64,000 nucleotides of DNA from Streptomyces griseoluteus. GTDB lineage: Bacteria > Actinomycetota > Actinomycetes > Streptomycetales > Streptomycetaceae. Made by a program: the position numbers and the translations under genes. Below, in pieces: positions 17,174-25,343 of this stretch (within the stretch, counting starts at the first letter, position 1; the number at the start of each line of letters is the position of its first letter). The notes beneath the pieces were generated by a model, which was not told the origin of the DNA, searched no databases, and saw only the letters and a list, made by a program, of their open reading frames with translations. Where the stretch lies: the NCBI GenBank assembly GCA_000717735.1, contig JOBE01000009.1, positions 62,001 through 126,000 on the forward strand. The letters are read 5' to 3'.

Positions 17174-18616
17174 ATGCCCCGCCGACCCCTTCACGTGACC
17201 GGCGCAGCCGAGACTCCCCTGCGGGCCGCCCTGCGCGCACTCCGTACCGAGCTCGCGATCCCCGACGACTTCCCGAGCGCCGTCCTCGCCGAGGCCGAGG
17301 CCGCCGCGAAGGACCCCCGGCTCCCCGCCCACGACGCCACCGACCTGCCGTTCTTCACCGTCGACCCGCCCACCTCCACCGACCTCGACCAGGCCATGCA
17401 CCTGGCCCGGCGGGCCGACGGCGGCTACCGCGTCCACTACGCCATCGCCGACGTCGCCGCCTTCGTCACCCCCGGCGGCGCGATCGACGCCGAGGCCCAC
17501 CGGCGCGTCCTCACCCTCTACTTCCCCGACGGCCGGATCCCCCTCCACCCGGCCGTCCTCTCCGAAGGCGTCGCCAGCCTCCTCCCCGGCGACCCCCGCC
17601 CCGCCCTGCTGTGGCGGATCGACCTCGACGCCGAGGGCCGCCGCGTCGCCACCGACGTCCGCCGCGCCATGGTCCGCAGCCGCGCCAAACTCGACTACGA
17701 GGAGGTGCAGCGGCAGATCGACACCGGGACGGCGGAGGAGCCCGTCGCCCTCCTCCGGGACATCGGCCGGCTCCGCGAGGCCCTCGAAGCCGAACGCGGC
17801 GGGATCTCCCTCAACGTCCCCGAACAGGAGATCGTCGCGCACGGCCGGAGCTACTCCCTCGCCTACCGGGCCCCGCTCCCCGCCGACGGCTGGAACGCCC
17901 AGATCTCCCTCCTCACCGGCATGGCCGCCGCCGACCTCATGACCGCCGCGGGCACCGGCATCCTGCGCACCCTCCCCACCGCCCCCGACGGCGCCGTCGC
18001 CCGCCTGCGCCGCTCCGCGCGGGCCCTCGGCGTCGACTGGCCGCACCACGTCTCGTACGCGGACGTCGTCCGCGCCACCGACCCCACGAACCCGCGCCAC
18101 GCCGCCTTCCTCCAGGAGTGCACCACCCTGCTGCGCGGCGCCGGGTACACCGTCTTCACCGACGGACTCGTCCCCACCCCGGCCGTGCACGCCGCCGTCG
18201 CGGACGAGTACACCCACTGCACCGCCCCGCTGCGGCGGCTCGTCGACCGGTACGCGGGCGAGCTGTGCGTGGCGGCGGTGGCGGGCGACGAACCGCCCGA
18301 GTGGGTACGGGCCGCCCTGCCGACGCTCCCCGACGAGATGGCCATGGGCACCCGCCGCGCCAACACCGTCGAGCGCGAGAGCGTCGACGTCGTCGAGGCG
18401 GCCCTCCTCGGCGAACGGGTCGGCGAGGTCTTCGACGCGTACGTCATCGACGTGAAGGAACGCGATCCGGCCGTCGGCACCGTCCACCTGGACGACCCGG
18501 CGGTCGTCGCCCCCGTCGCCGGAGGGGACCGCCCGCTGCCGCTGGGGGAGTGGCTGCGGGTCAGACTGACGGCGGCGGACCCTGGGACGGCGAAGGTGCT
18601 GTTCGCGCCCGCGTGA
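17174..18616 (+). CDS. RNB-domain exoribonuclease
   Basis: A 480-residue RNase II/RNB catalytic domain without the cold-shock and S1 domains of full RNase R. The catalytic Asp cluster is in TVDPPTSTDLDQAM near 62-75. EYTHCTAPLRRLVDRY near 345-360 is the usual late motif. The expected role is 3'-5' RNA trimming with Mg2+; the lack of RNA-binding domains suggests a dedicated or partner-guided substrate. Start ATG 17174 (MPRRPLHVTG) is preferred over the upstream extension, which runs against yaaA. The stop codon lies in a 12-bp tandem repeat shared with the convergent gene fragment. Confidence 0.87.
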   Translation: MPRRPLHVTGAAETPLRAALRALRTELAIPDDFPSAVLAEAEAAAKDPRLPAHDATDLPFFTVDPPTSTDLDQAMHLARRADGGYRVHYAIADVAAFVTPGGAIDAEAHRRVLTLYFPDGRIPLHPAVLSEGVASLLPGDPRPALLWRIDLDAEGRRVATDVRRAMVRSRAKLDYEEVQRQIDTGTAEEPVALLRDIGRLREALEAERGGISLNVPEQEIVAHGRSYSLAYRAPLPADGWNAQISLLTGMAAADLMTAAGTGILRTLPTAPDGAVARLRRSARALGVDWPHHVSYADVVRATDPTNPRHAAFLQECTTLLRGAGYTVFTDGLVPTPAVHAAVADEYTHCTAPLRRLVDRYAGELCVAAVAGDEPPEWVRAALPTLPDEMAMGTRRANTVERESVDVVEAALLGERVGEVFDAYVIDVKERDPAVGTVHLDDPAVVAPVAGGDRPLPLGEWLRVRLTAADPGTAKVLFAPA

Positions 18617-18983
18617 CGTCCCGCGTGACGTCCCGAGTGACGTCCTGCGTGAGGGCCCGCGTGAGCTGCCCGTACAGGGCGCGAGGGTCGTCGGCGTGGA
18701 CCCGGATCAGCCGTACGGGGCGGGGCGTGCCGCTCAGGAACCGCGGCACGTCGACCGGCTCGGCCAGCTCGATCGTGACGGAGGTCTGGGAGCCGACCGC
18801 GAGGTTCAGCTCGCCCTCCGCCTTCTCGTGCGTGAACAGCAGCTCCTGGCGGACCGCCGCGATCCGGTCGAGCGGCACGCGCACGTCGACGTGCACGGCC
18901 TGCCGCAGCCGCAGGACGTCCCCGGTGAGCGTGTGCGGACGGGTCGCGGAAGCGGCGTGCAGCCCGAGGACGAAGAGCACGGT
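18561..18983 (-). pseudogene. 3' fragment of a PH-like membrane protein gene
   Basis: The readable part starts abruptly at TVLFVLGLHAASATRPHTLT and continues through LRLRQAVHVDVRVPLDRIAAV and VGSQTSVTIEL to RLIRVHADDPRALYGQLTRAL. From memory this matches the C-terminal half of a Streptomyces membrane protein with two N-terminal helices and a PH-like domain. The preceding bases on this strand are antisense of the next fragment and show no homology, so the 5' half is gone. The C-terminus contains DVTR repeats from a 12-bp DNA repeat and overlaps the end of the RNB gene. Confidence 0.65.
18611..18670. repeat. five tandem 12-bp units
   Basis: Unit GCGTGACGTCCC: two exact copies, then three diverged copies. 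The first copy holds the TGA stop of the RNB gene; on the other strand the array encodes DVTR repeats at the C-terminus of the PH-like fragment. Confidence 0.85.
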
Positions 18984-18990
18984 TTTCGCC

Positions 18991-19287
18991 CTGCGGGAAC
19001 GGCGCCTGTTCCGGGGGGCGGACTCGTGGATGCCTTGCCAGGGCGTCGAGATGGTGCTCGAAGTCACCTCCCGTCGACCGGAAGTCGACCGTGAGATCAA
19101 GCGCCGTTGCTACGCACGGGGCGGAATCCCGCTCTACGTGCTGGTCGACCGCGACGCCTCTACGGTGACTCTCTTCAGCGAGCCGGAGGACGGCGCGTAC
19201 AGGAGGAGGCGCTTCGTGCCCTTCGGCGAGTCCCTCGCCCTCCCCGCCCCCTTCGGCTTCGACCTGGAGACGGCCGAGTTCCTCTGA
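18991..19287 (+). pseudogene. 3' fragment of a Uma2-family (DUF820) nuclease-fold gene
   Basis: The in-frame segment reads WMPCQGVEMVLEVTSRRP, then DREIKRRCYARGGIPLYVLVD and ends FGFDLETAEFL. This is the C-terminal half of the Uma2/DUF820 restriction-endonuclease-like fold (the E-V-T-S and K-R-CYA core). About 90 N-terminal residues are missing, and the sequence upstream belongs to the head-to-head PH-like fragment. ATG codons at 19030 or 19051 could start a short peptide, but a functional enzyme is unlikely. RNase P RNA begins about 40 bp downstream. Confidence 0.7.
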
Positions 19288-19327
19288 GGGCGGCTCCCTC
19301 CCCATCGGCGGGTAGCATGGTCGGCAC

Positions 19328-19735
19328 GGCAGACGAGCCGGGCGGACGGCCGCGTGGAGATCTTCGGATCTTCCCGAGGAACGTCCGGGCTCCACAGAGC
19401 AGGGTGGTGGCTAACGGCCACCCGGGGTGACCCGCGGGACAGTGCCACAGAAAACAGACCGCCGGGGACCTCGGTCCTCGGTAAGGGTGAAACGGTGGTG
19501 TAAGAGACCACCAGCGCCTGAGGTGACTCAGGCGGCTAGGTAAACCCCACTCGGAGCAAGGTCAAGAAGGGACACCTCGGTGTCCCTGCGCGGACGTTCG
19601 AGGGCTGCTCGCCCGAGTTCGCGGGTAGACCGCAGGAGGCCGGTGGCAACGCCGGTCCTAGATGGATGGCCGTCGCCCCGACGACCGCGAGGTCCCGGGG
19701 CACAGAACCCGGCGTACAGCCCGACTCGTCTGCCG
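19328..19735 (+). ncRNA. rnpB: RNase P RNA, class A
   Basis: The 5' and 3' ends pair through GCAGACGAG (19329) and CTCGTCTGC (19725-19733) to form P1. The universally conserved GAGGAACGTCCGGGCTCC core (CR-I) begins near 19376, followed by ACAGTGCCACAGAAA-type P10/11 sequence, GGTAAGGGTGAAA and the final ACAGAACCCGGCGTACAGC (CR-V). Length of about 405 nt is normal for actinobacteria. It is the catalytic RNA that matures tRNA 5' ends. A strong terminator follows. Confidence 0.97.
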
Positions 19736-19745
19736 GCCCACGCGG

Positions 19746-19787
19746 AAGGGCCCCTGATCAGGTGCACACCTGGTCAGGGGCCCTTTT
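19746..19787 (+). terminator. rnpB terminator
   Basis: Long stem with AAGGGCCCCTGA and TCAGGGGCCCTT arms, an inner CAGGTG/CACCTG stem and a TTTTCTC tail: a canonical intrinsic terminator, which may also serve the convergent DUF1203 gene. Confidence 0.9.
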
Positions 19788-19797
19788 CTCGTGGCCG

Positions 19798-20319
19798 TCA
19801 GGGGCGTCGCACCTCGAAGTGGAAGCAGCCGTACTCGACCGCCCGGACGTGCACCAGGGCCACGACCGGGTCGGTGAAGGCCTCCGTGAGGGCCGCGTCC
19901 AGGCCCTCGTCGGGTGCCTCCGGGAGTTCCAGGAGGCGGCCTCCGACGATGCGGCCCGCCGCGTCGTAGCGGCGGAGGGTCCGGAGCGCTCCGGGGCGGG
20001 TGAAGGGGTACGCCTCCGAGGGGGCGGGGCCGCCGCAGTCCTCGGGGTGGATGAAGACGGGACCCTGTTCGTCGTACGCGCCCGGCTCGGCCCCGGTCTC
20101 GGCGGCCCAGCGGCGCAGCGGGGCGTACGAGACGAGCGCGATCCGCTCGCCGGGGGCGGAGGGGCGCAGGCAGCAGCGGAGCGGGTCGCCGCCGTCGGTG
20201 TCCGTCCGCGGCACACAGGGGCGCCCGGCGTCGTCGCAGGCGCGCAGCTCGGCCAGCGCCGAGGGAGCGATGGGGCGGGCGAGGTACGCGGTGGTGAGGT
20301 GGATGGCTTCGGTGCTCAT
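19798..20319 (-). CDS. DUF1203 domain protein
   Basis: A 173-residue protein. The DUF1203 pattern is visible: a central CCLRPSAPGERIALVSYAPL, then PVFIHPEDCGG, a LRRYDAAGRIVGG turn and a terminal VRAVEYGCFHFEVRRP. The chosen start is MSTEAIHL at 20319; the ORF could extend upstream but that part is GC-rich noise. Function unknown. Members are small soluble proteins often found as single genes. It converges on rnpB. Confidence 0.8.
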   Translation of the reverse strand: MSTEAIHLTTAYLARPIAPSALAELRACDDAGRPCVPRTDTDGGDPLRCCLRPSAPGERIALVSYAPLRRWAAETGAEPGAYDEQGPVFIHPEDCGGPAPSEAYPFTRPGALRTLRRYDAAGRIVGGRLLELPEAPDEGLDAALTEAFTDPVVALVHVRAVEYGCFHFEVRRP

Positions 20320-20452
20320 GGGGCCAGGCTCGCGCGGGAGCCGCCGCTGCGCTGGCGCATTTCGGACGGCGTGCTGCCCGGCGCTAGCGGCTGTCCAGCC
20401 ACTCCGCGCGCGTACGCCCGCCCCGACCCAGCCCGTCATCCCGCCCCGCCCG

Positions 20453-21457
20453 TCATCCCGTGCCCCGCGGCCCTGTCCGGTCTTCCCCGTCCGGTGCGGG
20501 CGTCGCACCGGCCTTCAGCAGTCGCTCCGCCAGCGCACGGCAGCGGCCGGCGAGTTCCGGCGGGTCGAGCGGCTCGAAGTCGTGCCCGAGGAGGAGTACG
20601 TGGAGGATCAGCGCGTCGAGGCCGGCGGCGCCGCTGAGCACCTCGCAGCGGTCGTCCCCCCGTGGCCGTACGACCGCCGCCGACGCCGGGACCTGCGCGC
20701 GGACCGTGTCGGCCGGGGCATGCACGAGGAACCGCGCCTGGTGGGGGTAGACCCGGCCGGCCACCCCCTCCTGCACGTACGTCGCCGCGTCGGGTGCCTC
20801 GCGCGGGCGGAAGCGCCAGGTCCTGGCGGACACGTCCGTCATCCTGTCGACGCGGAAGCTGCGCCAGTCGGCACGGTCCAGGTCGTACGCGAGGAGGTAC
20901 CAGCGGCGGTCGGAGGCGACCAGGCGGTAGGGCTCGACCCGCCGACGGCGCACCTCGCCCCCGGACGGGTAGTCGAAGCCCGCCTCGACCTCGTCGCGGC
21001 AGGCCCCGGCGAGGGCGGTGAGCACCTCCGGGTCGACCGGCGTACGGCCCCGGCCGAAGAACTCCACGGAGCCGGAGAGGGCGCGCACCTCGTGCCGCAG
21101 CCTCGTGGGCAGCACCCGGTCGAGCTTCGTCAGCGCCCGGAGCGCCGCGTCGCCGGGGCCTGCGGCCGCGCCGGCGAGCAGCGACACCGCCGTGGCGATG
21201 GCCTCCTCGTCGTCGAGGAGCAGCGGCGGCAGGTCACGCCCCGGGCCGAGCCGGTAGCCGCCGCCGACGCCCTGGCCCGCGTGCACCGGGTAGCCGAGCG
21301 AGCGGAGCCGTTCGACGTCGCGCCGGACCGTGCGCGCCGTCACCCCGAGCCGGTCGGCGAGTTCGGGGCCGCTCCAGGTACGGCGCTGCTGCAGCAGTCC
21401 GAGCAGGGTCAGCACCCGTTCGGTGGTGCCGCGTTCGGCGCCGGTCGATGCGTTCAC
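20453..21457 (-). CDS. YafY-type HTH/WYL transcriptional regulator
   Basis: About 334 residues from the GTG at 21457. A DeoR-like winged helix lies near 10-65 (WSGPELADRLGVTARTVRRDV), a WYL domain near 125-205 (VEPYRLVASDRRWYLLAYDL), and a C-terminal WCX-like part ends the protein. WYL regulators sense small ligands or nucleic acids. It is divergent from a VOC protein with a large inverted repeat between them, the usual arrangement of a regulator controlling itself and its neighbour. The ATG at 21496 would place the N-terminus inside that repeat, so the GTG with upstream GGGTGG is preferred. Confidence 0.87.
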   Translation of the reverse strand: MNASTGAERGTTERVLTLLGLLQQRRTWSGPELADRLGVTARTVRRDVERLRSLGYPVHAGQGVGGGYRLGPGRDLPPLLLDDEEAIATAVSLLAGAAAGPGDAALRALTKLDRVLPTRLRHEVRALSGSVEFFGRGRTPVDPEVLTALAGACRDEVEAGFDYPSGGEVRRRRVEPYRLVASDRRWYLLAYDLDRADWRSFRVDRMTDVSARTWRFRPREAPDAATYVQEGVAGRVYPHQARFLVHAPADTVRAQVPASAAVVRPRGDDRCEVLSGAAGLDALILHVLLLGHDFEPLDPPELAGRCRALAERLLKAGATPAPDGEDRTGPRGTG

Positions 21458-21461
21458 GGAG

Positions 21462-21510
21462 CCACCCTGGCATGGCGGACCGCTTCTGTCCGCCATGGAT
21501 GTCAGGGTGG
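21462..21510. promoter_or_regulatory. large nested inverted repeat in the yafY/VOC divergent promoter
   Basis: Inner perfect arms CATGGCGGAC (21471-21480) and GTCCGCCATG (21488-21497) with seven bases between; outer perfect arms CCACCCTG (21462-21469) and CAGGGTGG (21503-21510). Likely operator of the WYL regulator. Confidence 0.65.
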
Positions 21511-21552
21511 ATTTGCCGGACGAGGAACCCCCGTAACGAACGGAGCGGCACG

Positions 21553-22014
21553 ATGAGCCGTCACTTCCAGGTCACCTTCGACGCCCACGACCCGCGCGCG
21601 CTGTCGTCCTTCTGGCGCGACGTCCTGGGCTACGTCCACCCCGGACCGCCCGGGGTCGAGCTGCCCGGGGGTGCCGACCCGCTGGCCGCGTGGGACGACT
21701 TCCTCGCGCGGATCGGCGTACCGGAGGAGCAGCGCAACACGCGGTCCGCCATCGAGGACCCGGACGGGCAGGGCCCGCGGGTGTTCTTCCAGCAGGTGCC
21801 GGAGGACAAGGTCGCCAAGAACCGCGTCCACCTCGACGTCCGCGTCGCGCCCGGACTCGAGGGCGACGAGCGGATGGCGGCCCTGGAGGCCGAGTGCGAC
21901 CGGCTCGTCGCCCTCGGCGCGAAGCGGGTGCGCCGCTTCGAGCCCGAGCCCCCGATGGGCACCGGCTGGATCGTGATGACCGATCCCGAGGGCAACGAGT
22001 TCTGTCTCGACTGA
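21553..22014 (+). CDS. VOC family (glyoxalase-like) protein
   Basis: A 153-residue glyoxalase/bleomycin-resistance fold. It begins MSRHFQVTFDAHDPRALSSF and ends GWIVMTDPEGNEFCLD, the typical second-module metal and substrate site. NRVHLDVRVAPG near 98-109 starts the second beta-alpha-beta module with a His ligand. ATG 21553 has GGAG seven bases upstream. Divergent from the WYL regulator, which probably controls it. Substrate unknown. Confidence 0.85.
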   Translation: MSRHFQVTFDAHDPRALSSFWRDVLGYVHPGPPGVELPGGADPLAAWDDFLARIGVPEEQRNTRSAIEDPDGQGPRVFFQQVPEDKVAKNRVHLDVRVAPGLEGDERMAALEAECDRLVALGAKRVRRFEPEPPMGTGWIVMTDPEGNEFCLD

Positions 22015-22048
22015 CGCCCTGCCCCCGGACCGCCCCGGGCGGCCCGAC

Positions 22049-23206
22049 TCAGCGGCAGAGCGCCTTGTCCACGACCGCCTCGACGCGCCGCGTGCCCGCG
22101 ATCTCGACCGGGATGCTCGTCACCGCGATGTTGACGGCGCGGCCGTCGTCCGTGGCGCCGCCCCGGGTCTCGTACCCCGCGATGTCCCCGCCGTGCCCCC
22201 AGTAGACCCCGCCGCACGTCAGCGGCCGGCTCATGAGCCCCAGGCCGTAGCCGGCGCCGGTGTTCCCGACCGGGACCGTGGTGCGCATCTGGGCGAGCTG
22301 GGCGGCCGGGAGGAGTTCGCCGTCGAGGAGGGCGGTGAAGAAGCGGTTGACGTCGGAGTTGGTGGAGATCATCTGGCCGGCCGCCCCGCCCGCCGACGGG
22401 TCGATCTCGGTGAAGTCGCGCAGCGGCTCCTCCGTGGTGAGCCGGTGGTAGCCCCGGGGGTGGGGTTCCCGGATGGTCTTGTCGCCGGGCGCGGGGAAGT
22501 AGGTGTGGCGCAGGCCCAGGGGCCGGACGATCCGCCGGTCGATCTCCTCGGCGAGCGGGCGGCCGGTGACCTTCTGGGCGATCAGACCTGCCAGCACGTA
22601 ATTGGTGTTGCTGTACGACCACTTCTTTCCCGGGGCGAACTCGGCCTTGTGCCGGAGGGCGATGTCGACCAGGTCGCGGGCTTCGAAGTACCGGTGCACC
22701 ATCTCGTCGTCGCGGATGTGCGTCCCGTACTCCGGAAGTCCGCTGGTGTGCTGGAGGAGCTGACGGACCGTGATGTGACGTCCGTCGATGCCGTCCCCGC
22801 GGACGAGGCCCGGCAGGTAGGTGTCGACGTCGGCGTCGAGGTCGACCTTCCCCTCCCCGACCAGCTGCAGGACGACCACCGCCGTGAAGGTCTTGGTGTT
22901 GCTGCCGATCCGTATCTGGCCGTCCCTGGGCACCTTCGCCCCGGTGGCCAGGTCGCCGACCCCCGCGGTGTACGTACGGCTGCGGCCCGCACGGTCCTGG
23001 ACGGTCGCCAGCGCGGCGGGCTGCCCGTCGCGGACCAGCACCTCCAGGCCCTGCTGCACGGTGTCCGGCCGCGCGGCGGCGAAGGCCGTCGGCGGCGCCA
23101 GGGCACCCGTGGCCACGACGGCGAGGGCCACCGCGGCCGCGGCCGCCAGGGCTCCGCGCCGGCGGCGCTCGGAGGATCGGGGACGGTGTGCTGTCTGCTC
23201 ACGCAT
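22049..23206 (-). CDS. secreted serine hydrolase, beta-lactamase/DD-peptidase family
   Basis: A 385-residue class C beta-lactamase-like enzyme. Signal peptide with SERRRRGALAAAAAVALAVV and a cleavage region near AFA-AA (44). Catalytic S102-N-T-K105 in IGSNTKTF, YSNTN near 192 as the second motif and GHGGD near 342 as the HxG-type third motif. It probably acts outside the cell as a D-alanyl carboxypeptidase, esterase or amidase. It is divergent from a two-component system, with a perfect palindrome between them, so control by that system is plausible. Confidence 0.88.
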   Translation of the reverse strand: MREQTAHRPRSSERRRRGALAAAAAVALAVVATGALAPPTAFAAARPDTVQQGLEVLVRDGQPAALATVQDRAGRSRTYTAGVGDLATGAKVPRDGQIRIGSNTKTFTAVVVLQLVGEGKVDLDADVDTYLPGLVRGDGIDGRHITVRQLLQHTSGLPEYGTHIRDDEMVHRYFEARDLVDIALRHKAEFAPGKKWSYSNTNYVLAGLIAQKVTGRPLAEEIDRRIVRPLGLRHTYFPAPGDKTIREPHPRGYHRLTTEEPLRDFTEIDPSAGGAAGQMISTNSDVNRFFTALLDGELLPAAQLAQMRTTVPVGNTGAGYGLGLMSRPLTCGGVYWGHGGDIAGYETRGGATDDGRAVNIAVTSIPVEIAGTRRVEAVVDKALCR

Positions 23207-23316
23207 GGACGGTCAACTCCCGTGTGACGGTGGTCGTTCGTGCCCTTCGACCGGGCAGGACACGATCATGGGTTCCGGGGGCTCCGGCGCGCATCGCGGG
23301 AAATCGGGAGAAGACG

Positions 23317-23334
23317 CTCCCCCGATCGGGGGAG
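23317..23334. promoter_or_regulatory. perfect 18-bp palindrome between serine hydrolase and two-component genes
   Basis: CTCCCCCGATCGGGGGAG, with a further related half site ATCGGGAG at 23303-23310. It is about 35 bp before the kinase and 110 bp before the hydrolase; likely operator of the LuxR-type response regulator. Confidence 0.6.
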
Positions 23335-23369
23335 GCCGGACGTGAGCCGCCCGTCCATACTGGCTGATC

Positions 23370-24605
23370 ATGATCAAGGCAATGCGGCCGCTGCTGCGGC
23401 GCTCCACGTACTCGGGTGCGCTGTTCGGCTACGGCGCCGTCCTGGCGAGCCTTCCCCTGCTGTCCTTCGCGCTGCTCCCGGCCCTCGTCTGGCGGTCCGC
23501 TCCCGAGGGCGTGCAGATCGGCGTGGCCCTGCTCCTCTGGGCGGTGCTGATCGGCCTGGTCGGCCTCGCCCGCACCACCCGGCGGGTGCTGGTCCTGTCC
23601 GCGCGGCGGCTGCTGAAGGTGCCGCTGCCCGATGCCGACGCCGTACGCGCCGCCGGGTCCCGGGCCGGCCGCTGGCGGACTCCGCTCTGGCTGCTGCTGC
23701 ACGTGGCGGTCGGCTGGACGGGTGCGCTGGCGAGCGGTCTGCTGCTCTTCGTGGGCCTGACCCTGCCGGGAGGATGGCTCGACGCCGAGCTGGGTCTGAG
23801 TCTCCTCGGCCGGTCGGTACGGGTGGAGGGCGGCTGGCAGAGCTGGGCGGCCGGGCTCGGCTGCCTGCTCCTCGCGGGGGCGGTGTGCGTCCTGGTGACG
23901 AGGATCCTGCGGTGGTCGGCGCCCAGGCTGCTCGGGCCGTCCGCGGCCGAGCGGCTCGCGTCGGCGGCCGAGCGGGAACTGCGGCTCGCCGAACGCAACC
24001 GCCTCGCGCACGAGCTGCACGACTCCATCGGGCACACGCTGACGACGACCACGATCCAGGCGGCGGTCGCCGGCGAGGTGCTCGCCGCCGATCCTGTGGC
24101 GGCCAGGGCGGCCCTGCGCAGCATCGAGGAGTCGGCCAGGGCCGCCCTGGAGGACCTGGACTACGTGCTCGGCGTCCTGCGGGAACGGGAGGCCGAGACG
24201 GCGCCGACCCGCACCCTTGCCGATCTGCCCGAGCTGTTCGACCGGGTACGGCACACGGGCGCGGTGGTGGAGCCGGACCTCTCGGGGGACCTGGCCCACG
24301 TACAGGGGACGCTGTCCCGGGCCGCGTACAGGATCCTGCAGGAGGGGCTGACGAACGCGATGCGGCACGGAGCGGGCGGGCCCATCACGGTCCGCGTGCG
24401 GGCCGGGGCGGAGGTACTGGAGCTCGGAGTGGTCAACGGGACGGCGGACGGCGGCAAGGGACCCGGTGCCTTCCCCTCGTCCGGGCGCGGCCTGTCCGGT
24501 CTCGCCGAACGCGTACGGCTGCTCAACGGGGAGATCGAGACCGGTCCGGACGGGCCGCGGCACTGGCGCCTGGCGGTCCGGCTTCCCGTACGGCCGTCGG
24601 CATGA
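23370..24605 (+). CDS. sensor histidine kinase (HisKA_3)
   Basis: A 411-residue membrane kinase of the NarX/DesK group. Four hydrophobic segments lie in the first 180 residues (two near 15-65, two near 110-180). A dimerisation helix follows with His217 in LAHELHDSIGHTL. The ATP domain has ILQEGLTNAMRHG near 323 and GRGLSGLAERV near 372. It passes phosphate to the response regulator encoded by the next gene, whose ATG overlaps this stop (ATGA). The signal is unknown. Short extracytoplasmic loops suggest sensing within the membrane, such as envelope stress. Confidence 0.9.
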   Translation: MIKAMRPLLRRSTYSGALFGYGAVLASLPLLSFALLPALVWRSAPEGVQIGVALLLWAVLIGLVGLARTTRRVLVLSARRLLKVPLPDADAVRAAGSRAGRWRTPLWLLLHVAVGWTGALASGLLLFVGLTLPGGWLDAELGLSLLGRSVRVEGGWQSWAAGLGCLLLAGAVCVLVTRILRWSAPRLLGPSAAERLASAAERELRLAERNRLAHELHDSIGHTLTTTTIQAAVAGEVLAADPVAARAALRSIEESARAALEDLDYVLGVLREREAETAPTRTLADLPELFDRVRHTGAVVEPDLSGDLAHVQGTLSRAAYRILQEGLTNAMRHGAGGPITVRVRAGAEVLELGVVNGTADGGKGPGAFPSSGRGLSGLAERVRLLNGEIETGPDGPRHWRLAVRLPVRPSA

Positions 24606-25318
24606 GCGGGGCGAGCGCGGCACCCGTCACCCTCCTGATCGCGGACGACGACGAGGTGACCCGCAGCGGCCTGCGCACCCTGCTCGCGGCGCAGCCGGGG
24701 ATCACGGTGGTCGGGGAGGCCGCCGACGGCGTCGAGGTCGTCGAGCAGGCGCGGCGGCTGCGGCCCGACGTGGTCCTGATGGACGTACGGATGCCCCGCC
24801 GCAACGGGATCGAGGCCACCCGGCACCTCCTCGCCGAAGCGGACGGTTCCGGTGCGGCCGGGGCAGCCGGGTCGTCCCGCGCGTCCGGCCCGCCGAAGGT
24901 CGTCGTGATCACCACCTTCGAGAACGACGACTACGTGACGGCCGCGCTCGGCGCGGGCGCCAGCGGGTTCGTGCTGAAGAGGCTGCCGGTCCGCCAGATC
25001 GCGGAGGCGGTACGGGTCGTGGCGGCGGGGGAGGCGATCCTCTTCCCGGCGACGCTGCGCCGGATGGTCGCCGCCCGCCCCAGGGACTCCGCCGACGCGC
25101 TGCCGAGCGCGGCGCTCACGGGGCGGGAGGAGGAGGTCCTGCGGCTGATGGCCACCGGCCTGTCCAACCCGGAGATCGCGCAGACCCTCACCGTCAGCCT
25201 GGAGACGGTGAAGACGCACGTCGGGAACGTGCTGACCAAGCTCGGCGCCCAGAACCGGACTCACGCGGTCGTCATCGCGTACGAGTCCGGTCTGGTCGTG
25301 CCGGGGGTCGCCGGCTGA
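24602..25318 (+). CDS. LuxR-family response regulator
   Basis: A 238-residue regulator. The receiver domain has acidic pocket DDDE at 15-18, phosphoacceptor Asp61 in VVLMDVRMP and Lys in FVLKRLP. A LuxR helix-turn-helix lies near 170-215 (LTGREEEVLRLMATGLSNPE, then LETVKTHVGNVLTKL). A Gly/Ala/Ser-rich insert of about 15 residues near 85-100 in the receiver is unusual. ATGA overlap with the kinase shows a two-gene operon. It likely binds the palindrome at 23317 and may control the divergent serine hydrolase. Confidence 0.9.
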   Translation: MSGASAAPVTLLIADDDEVTRSGLRTLLAAQPGITVVGEAADGVEVVEQARRLRPDVVLMDVRMPRRNGIEATRHLLAEADGSGAAGAAGSSRASGPPKVVVITTFENDDYVTAALGAGASGFVLKRLPVRQIAEAVRVVAAGEAILFPATLRRMVAARPRDSADALPSAALTGREEEVLRLMATGLSNPEIAQTLTVSLETVKTHVGNVLTKLGAQNRTHAVVIAYESGLVVPGVAG

Positions 25319-25343
25319 GCGGCGCGGGCGCCGCGGACGACGG

